Shown: positions 5,013 through 8,879 of the stretch, piece by piece | Layout: every line of letters starts with the position of its first letter | How positions within the stretch are numbered: position 1 is the first letter of the stretch | NCBI GenBank assembly: GCA_050330055.1 | Contig: JBHJOF010000288.1 | Location: 1-8,879, forward strand | Source of the DNA: JBHJOF01 sp050330055 | GTDB lineage: Bacteria; Pseudomonadota; Alphaproteobacteria; Kiloniellales; JAKSDN01 | Length of the DNA stretch: 8,879 nucleotides | Reading direction: 5' to 3' | Position numbers and translations under genes: made by a program | Notes under the pieces: generated by a model | Told to the model about the DNA's origin: nothing | Seen by the model: the letters and a program-made list of their open reading frames with translations, nothing else | Databases searched by the model: none

Positions 5013-5195
5013 GCGCCTGCAAGGTTTGCCTGATCCGTGCGGCGCGTCGAAGGGCGCGACGCAGTGGGGGGTGGCAGGTGCGCTGCTCCTGCCACCCAAC
5101 CTTCAGCCCGACGAGGCTTCAGCCCCGAACAGGCGACCCGGCGGCGGCGGTGATCCGCTCGATCGATGGGGCGTGACGAAGGGAGGGAGTCGACT
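5013..5195. other. Intergenic region between the H1-like and AI-2E genes
   Basis: This 183-bp spacer has two strong hairpins close to the H1-like stop and, at its right end, the purine-rich Shine-Dalgarno GGGAGGGAG (5181-5189) of the permease gene. I see no clear promoter hexamers for the downstream operon and no small gene. Confidence 0.5.
5044..5097 (+). terminator. Tandem hairpins, probable terminator of the H1-like gene
   Basis: The first hairpin is GCGTCG at 5044-5049 with CGACGC at 5057-5062 (7-nt loop). The second is a perfect 10-bp stem, GGGTGGCAGG at 5069-5078 with CCTGCCACCC at 5088-5097 (9-nt loop). The position, 30-85 nt after the stop codon, suits a terminator. Only scattered Ts follow (5102-5103), so it is not a textbook U-run terminator and may instead stabilise the mRNA end. 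Confidence 0.5.
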
Positions 5196-6287
5196 GTGAG
5201 GATCGGCCCGAAGCGGGAGCTCCTCTTCTGGCTAATCAGTTTCGCCGTCTTCTTCCTTGTCCTTTACCTGTTTCGCAGCATCCTGCTGCCCTTCGTGGCG
5301 GGCATGGCCACGGCATACTTCCTCGATCCGGTTTGCGACCGACTCGAGGAGTGGGGCCTGTCCCGTACGCTCGCGACGGCCTTGGTAACGGTCGTCTTCC
5401 TGATCATCGTCGTGGTCGCCCTGCTGCTTCTGGTGCCTTTGATCGTCGGCCAGATCACCGACCTGCTGGCGCGGCTGCCAGACTACATCGGGGCCCTGCG
5501 CGGCTGGCTCACCAGTCTGGTCGCCATTGCCGAGGCACGCTTGCCGCCGGAGGTGCTCGAGCGCGTACGTGGGCTGCTCGCCGGCTCCCTGGACGCGGCG
5601 GTCGGCTGGCTGACCAGTGCCTTGGGTGGCTTGGTGAGCGGTGGCGTCGCCATCGCCAATCTGCTGTCGCTCGTCATCATCACGCCGGTGGTGGCCTTCT
5701 ATCTGCTGCGTGATTGGGACCGCATGGTCGAGCGGGTCGACCACTGGCTGCCGCGGCGCCAGGCCGAGACGATCCGCGAGCAGGCCCGCGAGGTGGACCG
5801 CACCTTGGCCGGCTTCGTACGCGGGCAGGCGAGCGTCTGCCTGATCCTCGGTGCCTTTTATGCGATCGGCCTGACCGTGGCGGGCCTCGAGTTCGGCCTG
5901 GTCATCGGCATGATCGCCGGGCTGCTGTCCTTCATCCCCTTCGTCGGCGCCGCGATCGGCGGCCTGCTCTCGGTAGGGCTGGCGCTGGTGCAGTTCGACA
6001 GCTGGATCGACGTGGCCGTCGTTGCCGCGATCTTTGCGGTCGGGCAGGCCGTCGAGGGCAACGTCCTGACGCCCAAGCTGGTCGGTGGACGCGTCGGCCT
6101 GCACCCGGTGTGGGTGATCTTCGCGCTGCTCGCCGGCGGCGCCTTGTTCGGCTTCGTCGGCGTGCTGCTGGCCGTGCCCGTGGCCGCGGTGATCGGCGTC
6201 CTGATGCGCTTTTCGCTGCAGCGCTATCTGGCCAGTGATATCTATGGCGGCGGCCCATCCGGGAGCAGTGGACCCGATGCCGGATAG
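5196..6287 (+). CDS. AI-2E family transporter (TqsA/PerM-like permease)
   Basis: This is an inner-membrane permease of the AI-2E family (PF01594), about 363 aa and normal in length. Hydrophobic segments lie at about residues 10-30, 31-43 and 58-84. An amphipathic region follows at about 85-135, then further segments at about 150-171, 210-232, 234-266, 272-286 and 305-338. Family hallmarks are YLLRDWDRM (169-177) and GNVLTPKLVG (288-297) followed by a Gly-rich pair of helices. Members are linked to autoinducer-2 export, Na+/H+ exchange or unknown transport; the substrate here is not known. Start: GTG at 5196, 6 nt after GGGAGGGAG (5181-5189), is preferred over the in-frame ATG at 5166, which has no Shine-Dalgarno and adds only ten hydrophilic residues. 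The 3' end overlaps hdaA by 11 nt, indicating one operon. Adjacency to hdaA is a recurrent alphaproteobacterial arrangement. Confidence 0.9.
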   Translation: MRIGPKRELLFWLISFAVFFLVLYLFRSILLPFVAGMATAYFLDPVCDRLEEWGLSRTLATALVTVVFLIIVVVALLLLVPLIVGQITDLLARLPDYIGALRGWLTSLVAIAEARLPPEVLERVRGLLAGSLDAAVGWLTSALGGLVSGGVAIANLLSLVIITPVVAFYLLRDWDRMVERVDHWLPRRQAETIREQAREVDRTLAGFVRGQASVCLILGAFYAIGLTVAGLEFGLVIGMIAGLLSFIPFVGAAIGGLLSVGLALVQFDSWIDVAVVAAIFAVGQAVEGNVLTPKLVGGRVGLHPVWVIFALLAGGALFGFVGVLLAVPVAAVIGVLMRFSLQRYLASDIYGGGPSGSSGPDAG

Positions 6288-7011
6288 GCGGGAGCGCGAG
6301 CGGACGCCGGCCATGCAGCTAACCCTGAACCTCGGGCATCGTCCCGCCCTCGGGCGCGAGGACTTCCTGGTCACACCGGCCAACGAGCTGGCGGTTGCCT
6401 GGATCGACCGCTGGCCCGACTGGCCCGGCGGCTCGCTCTGCCTCTATGGCCCCTCCGGCTCCGGCAAGTCGCACCTGCTGCAGGTCTGGCGTCAGGCCAG
6501 CGGCGCGGTCGAGCTGACGGGCGCTGCGCTGGTCGACGCCGAGCCGCCGGAACTGCTGGGCGAGGCGCGCCACTGCGCCATCGATGACGCCGCGCGCGCA
6601 GCCGCCGTTCCGGCGGCAGAGCAGTGCCTGCTGCACCTCTACAACCTGGTGCGCGAGCGCGGCGGCGATCTGCTGCTGACCGCCGAACGCCCGCCGGCGC
6701 ACTGGCCGGTGGCGCTGCCCGATCTGCGCTCGCGCCTGGTGACCTTGTCTGCGGTCGCCCTGCAGCCGCCGGACGACGTCCTGATCGAGGCGCTGCTGGT
6801 CAAGCTCTTCGCCGACCGCCAGTTGCGCGTCGGCCAGGATGTGGTGAGCTATCTGGTGGCGCGCATGGAGCGCTCCTTCGCCGCGGCGCGCGATCTGGTG
6901 GCGGCGATCGACGCGGCCGCCCTGGCCGCGCGTCGGGAAGTAACCATCGCCCTGGTGCGCGAGGTGCTGCGGTCACGCAAGGGCGATGCTGTGACCGATG
7001 AGGAAGGTTAG
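6277..7011 (+). CDS. hdaA: HdaA-type DnaA regulatory inactivator (AAA+ protein)
   Basis: A DnaA-related AAA+ protein of 244 aa that lacks the DnaA DNA-binding domain IV, as in Hda/HdaA. QLTLNL at residues 14-19 fits the N-terminal beta-clamp-binding motif that tethers Hda to DnaN. Then come Walker A GPSGSGKS (58-65), a degenerate Walker B-like segment with D103-D104 (CAIDD), sensor I around LLLTAERPP (132-140), the arginine-finger region DLRSRL (149-154), and sensor II RMERSFAAARDL (195-206). In the family, clamp-bound HdaA promotes ATP hydrolysis by DnaA after initiation and so limits re-replication. The ATG at 6277 overlaps the permease gene by 11 nt and has GGGAG at 6261-6265. The ATG at 6313, giving a 232-aa protein that begins directly at the clamp motif, is a real alternative. 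A further upstream ATG at 6235 is less likely. Translational coupling to the permease is probable. Confidence 0.88.
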   Translation: MPDRRERERTPAMQLTLNLGHRPALGREDFLVTPANELAVAWIDRWPDWPGGSLCLYGPSGSGKSHLLQVWRQASGAVELTGAALVDAEPPELLGEARHCAIDDAARAAAVPAAEQCLLHLYNLVRERGGDLLLTAERPPAHWPVALPDLRSRLVTLSAVALQPPDDVLIEALLVKLFADRQLRVGQDVVSYLVARMERSFAAARDLVAAIDAAALAARREVTIALVREVLRSRKGDAVTDEEG

Positions 7012-7029
7012 GGCAGGGAGGACGAGCCG

Positions 7030-7809
7030 ATGGATCTGGGAATCAAGGGCAAGACGGCCATCGTCTGCGCCGCCAGCAAGGGGCTCGGCCGGGCCTGTGC
7101 CCTGTCGCTGGCGCGCGAGGGCGTCGCGGTCACCATCGTCGCCCGCACGCCGGGCCCGCTCGAGGAGACCGCCGGCGAGATCAGGCGCGTGAGCGGCGCG
7201 CCGGTAACGGCGGTTGCGGCCGACATCGCCACGGAGGAGGGGCGCCGCCTGGCGCTGGCCGCCTGCCCGCAGCCGGACATCCTGGTCAACAACGCCGGCG
7301 GTCCGCCGCCCGGCGACTTCCGCGACTGGACCCGCGACGACTGGATCAAGGCGCTGGACGCCAACATGCTGACCGCGATCGCGCTGATCAAGGCGACGGT
7401 CGACAGCATGATCGAGCGCCGCTTCGGGCGCATCGTCAACGTCACCTCCTCGGCGGTGAAGGCGCCGATCGACATCCTCGGCCTGTCCAACGGCGCGCGC
7501 GCCGGCCTGACCGGCTTCGTCGCCGGCGTCGCGCGCAAGACGGTGCGCCACAACGTGACCATCAACAACCTGCTGCCCGGGCCCTTCGACACCGACCGCC
7601 TGCGCGGCACCGTACGCGCCGTGGCCGAGGCCAGCGGACGCAGCTTCGACGAGGTCTGGGCCGAGCGCAGCGCCGGCAACCCGGCCGGCCGCTTCGGCGA
7701 TCCCGCCGAGTTCGGCGAGGCCTGCGCTTTCCTCTGCGGCCAGCAGGCCGGCTACATCACCGGGCAGAACCTGTTGCTCGACGGCGGCGCCTTCCCGGGT
7801 ACGCTTTAG
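7030..7809 (+). CDS. SDR family protein with non-canonical active site (FabG-like fold)
   Basis: A short-chain dehydrogenase/reductase of the classical size (259 aa). The N-terminal nucleotide-binding loop reads CAASKGLG (13-20), so the usual TG of TGxxxGxG is Cys-Ala. NNAG is at 87-90, the structural Asn at N112 (DANML) and the catalytic Ser region at NVTSS (137-141). At the spacing where YxxxK is expected (13 after S140), the sequence is S153-NGA-R157, so both the catalytic Tyr and Lys are missing. The C-terminal part is ordinary: LLPGPFDTDR (181-190) and GYITGQNLLLDGG (241-253). I recall the same SNxxR pattern in other alphaproteobacterial members, so this is probably a subfamily trait and not a mutation. 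Typical dehydrogenase activity is doubtful. AGGGAGG at 7015-7021 lies 8 nt before the ATG, and the hdaA stop is 18 nt upstream, so it is probably the last gene of the AI-2E/hdaA operon. The substrate is unknown. Confidence 0.88.
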   Translation: MDLGIKGKTAIVCAASKGLGRACALSLAREGVAVTIVARTPGPLEETAGEIRRVSGAPVTAVAADIATEEGRRLALAACPQPDILVNNAGGPPPGDFRDWTRDDWIKALDANMLTAIALIKATVDSMIERRFGRIVNVTSSAVKAPIDILGLSNGARAGLTGFVAGVARKTVRHNVTINNLLPGPFDTDRLRGTVRAVAEASGRSFDEVWAERSAGNPAGRFGDPAEFGEACAFLCGQQAGYITGQNLLLDGGAFPGTL

Positions 7810-7966
7810 CCGTCCCGCTTGCGCCTGCTGATGGTTTCTGTGACGCTGCGGACACGGCGCGCTGGCCGCCTGCCGCAAAGGTCCGTCACAAAAACTTAAC
7901 TTGACCCCTCGGACAGGCGTCCGCAAACCTCGCCTTCAATGGGAGAGTGTGAGGCGTTCGGGGGGC
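7810..7966. other. Intergenic region before the CYTH-CHAD gene
   Basis: This 157-bp spacer has a 7-bp inverted repeat, TGTGACG at 7839-7845 with CGTCACA at 7884-7890; GGAC 7850-7853 also matches GTCC 7881-7884 with a bulge. An A-run and AT-richer patch (7889-7903) follow. The structure may end the operon upstream, but Ts do not follow it. Confidence 0.4.
7901..7929 (+). promoter_or_regulatory. Weak candidate promoter for the CYTH-CHAD gene
   Basis: TTGACC at 7901-7906 matches five of six -35 positions. At 17 bp spacing the -10 would be CAAACC at 7924-7929, which is a poor match, so only the -35 half is persuasive. It lies about 60 bp upstream of the start codon. Confidence 0.3.
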
Positions 7967-8879
7967 ATGGGCGAAGAAATTGAACTCAAGCTGTCGCTAA
8001 CACCCCAGGATTTGGACCGTCTTCAGCGCAGCGCCCTCGTGCGTTCGCTCGCCAGCCGGCGCGCGCATACCAAGCAGCTCGTCAGCACCTATTTCGACAC
8101 GCCGGAGCACGACCTGCGCCGGCGCGGCATGGCCCTGCGCGTGCGCCAGGTCGGCAAGAAGCGGATCCAGACCCTGAAGGCCCTGGCCGACCGCGCGGCC
8201 GGCGGGCTGCAGCGCTACCGCGAATACGAGGCCGAGGTCGGCCGCGACGAGCCCGACCTGAGCCTGATCGAGGACAGCGAGCTGCAGGCTCTGTTCGCCA
8301 GCGAAGAGATCGCCCAGCATCTGGAGCCGGTCTTCACCACCCGCGTTGCACGCCGCTCGATCCCCCTGCGCGTCGACGAGAGCGAGGTCGAGCTGGCGAT
8401 CGACCGCGGCGAGATCGAGTCCGGCGGCCGGCGTATGCCGATCGCCGAGGCCGAGCTCGAGCTGCTGTCCGGCCGCCCGGCGCGGCTCTATGAGCTGGCT
8501 CTCAGGCTGCACGACCGCATCCCCTTCCGCCTCGAGCGGCGTACCAAGGCGGCGCGCGGCTATGGCCTGAAGCAGGGCGAGCAGCAGCGCCCGGTCAAGG
8601 CCGGCAGCGTCAAGCTGACGCCCGAGATGACCGCGGCCGAGGGCTTCGCGGCGGCGGCCCGCTCCTGCCTGGCGCAGATCCGCGCCAACGAGCTGGTGGT
8701 CTGGGCGGGCGACGATCCCGAGGGCGTGCATCAGCTCAGGGTCGGCGTCCGCCGCCTGCGCGCCGTGCTGGGCGCCTTCAAGCGCATCATCGACGGGGAG
8801 GTGCTCGATTTCGTTCTGGGCGAGCTGCAATGGCTGCAGCAGCGGCTCGGCCCGGCGCGGGAATGGGACGTCTTCATCC
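7967..8879 (+). CDS. CYTH and CHAD domain-containing protein (inorganic triphosphatase-like), 3' end outside window
   Basis: The frame from ATG 7967 stays open to the right edge, giving 304 codons. Residues ~1-205 form a CYTH triphosphate-tunnel domain. The ExExK signature is E4-I-E6-L-K8, followed by basic strands ALRVRQ (56-61) and KRIQTLKA (65-72), then REYEAEV (85-91), VELAIDRGEI (141-150), an acidic AEAELELLSG strand (160-169) and FRLERRTKAARGYGL (187-201). From ~220 a CHAD domain begins, with its conserved His in GVHQLRVGVRRLRAVLGAFK (253-272) and GPAREWDVF (295-303). CYTH enzymes of the YgiF type hydrolyse inorganic triphosphate with divalent metal; CHAD helices bind polyphosphate. The key CYTH residues are present, so activity is likely. 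CHAD usually extends ~200 further residues, so much of it is missing here. The Shine-Dalgarno is unclear; the start is set by the N-terminal CYTH motif. An in-frame GTG at 7949 would add six residues. Confidence 0.9.
   Translation, partial: MGEEIELKLSLTPQDLDRLQRSALVRSLASRRAHTKQLVSTYFDTPEHDLRRRGMALRVRQVGKKRIQTLKALADRAAGGLQRYREYEAEVGRDEPDLSLIEDSELQALFASEEIAQHLEPVFTTRVARRSIPLRVDESEVELAIDRGEIESGGRRMPIAEAELELLSGRPARLYELALRLHDRIPFRLERRTKAARGYGLKQGEQQRPVKAGSVKLTPEMTAAEGFAAAARSCLAQIRANELVVWAGDDPEGVHQLRVGVRRLRAVLGAFKRIIDGEVLDFVLGELQWLQQRLGPAREWDVFI

Noticed and set aside
4565..5099. Minus-strand frames of 172 and 176 codons rich in Phe/Leu/Ala or Leu/Gly/Arg opposite the H1-like gene
   Set aside because: They are the antisense of AAG/GCC/CGC repeats (CTT/GGC/GCG), which produces long stop-free hydrophobic frames; they are not membrane proteins.
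5232..6383. 383-codon minus-strand frame opposite the AI-2E permease
   Set aside because: Gln/Asp/His/Gly-rich antisense of hydrophobic codons, with no motif; the plus strand shows clear family signatures.
7839..7890. CRP/FNR site (TGTGA ... TCACA)
   Set aside because: The half-sites are separated by about 40 bp instead of the 6 bp required for a CRP dimer.
6973..7926. 317-codon minus-strand frame opposite the SDR gene
   Set aside because: Low-complexity antisense product, while the plus strand has the complete SDR fold and a good Shine-Dalgarno.
7997..8830. 277-codon minus-strand frame opposite the CYTH-CHAD gene
   Set aside because: The plus-strand frame carries the ExExK and CHAD motifs; the minus product resembles nothing and is an effect of GC bias.

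Overview
This is a GC-rich window. The gene set points to an alphaproteobacterium, most likely from the Rhodospirillales or a close group. The evidence is a DUF2066 protein, an AI-2E family permease followed directly by an HdaA-type (short, DnaA-related) replication regulator, and a CYTH-CHAD triphosphatase-like protein. The placement rests on gene content and recalled gene order, not on a computed tree.

There are nine genes and all are chromosomal in character. I see no transposase, integrase, tRNA, rRNA or CRISPR array. From left to right: (1) the 3' part of a DUF2066 gene (+). (2) An endonuclease/exonuclease/phosphatase (EEP) superfamily gene (+), convergent with a cardiolipin synthase/phospholipase D gene (-); their stops are 25 bp apart. 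(3) A divergent intergenic region, then a two-gene (+) unit encoding a YqjD/ElaB-like DUF883 membrane-anchored protein and a YqjE/Holin-X-like membrane protein. (4) About 430 bp without a convincing gene but rich in inverted repeats, including a hairpin ending in seven Ts and a perfect 14-bp palindrome. (5) A histone H1-like Lys/Ala/Arg-rich protein with an internal 15-bp tandem repeat, followed by strong hairpins. (6) A tightly packed (+) operon: AI-2E permease, hdaA (overlapping the permease by 11 nt) and an SDR-family protein that lacks the usual Tyr/Lys catalytic pair. (7) After a 157-bp gap, a CYTH-CHAD protein (+) that runs off the right edge.

In many relatives, as I recall, DUF2066, AI-2E and hdaA genes lie close together. 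Here the segment from about 985 to 5012 sits between them. It collects genes whose families are linked to the envelope, to stress or stationary phase, or to the nucleoid: EEP with Cls (like E. coli ybhP-clsB), DUF883 with Holin-X (like yqjD-yqjE), and an H1-like DNA-binding protein. Calling this a stress or envelope island is inference. No individual family is new. The least explained items are the structured non-coding region upstream of the H1-like gene and the SDR with the altered active site.

Two starts were moved from the longest possible ORF. The permease most likely starts at the GTG at 5196, which has a strong Shine-Dalgarno sequence, and the H1-like protein at the ATG at 4596. The long open frames opposite the real genes are treated as by-products of high GC.
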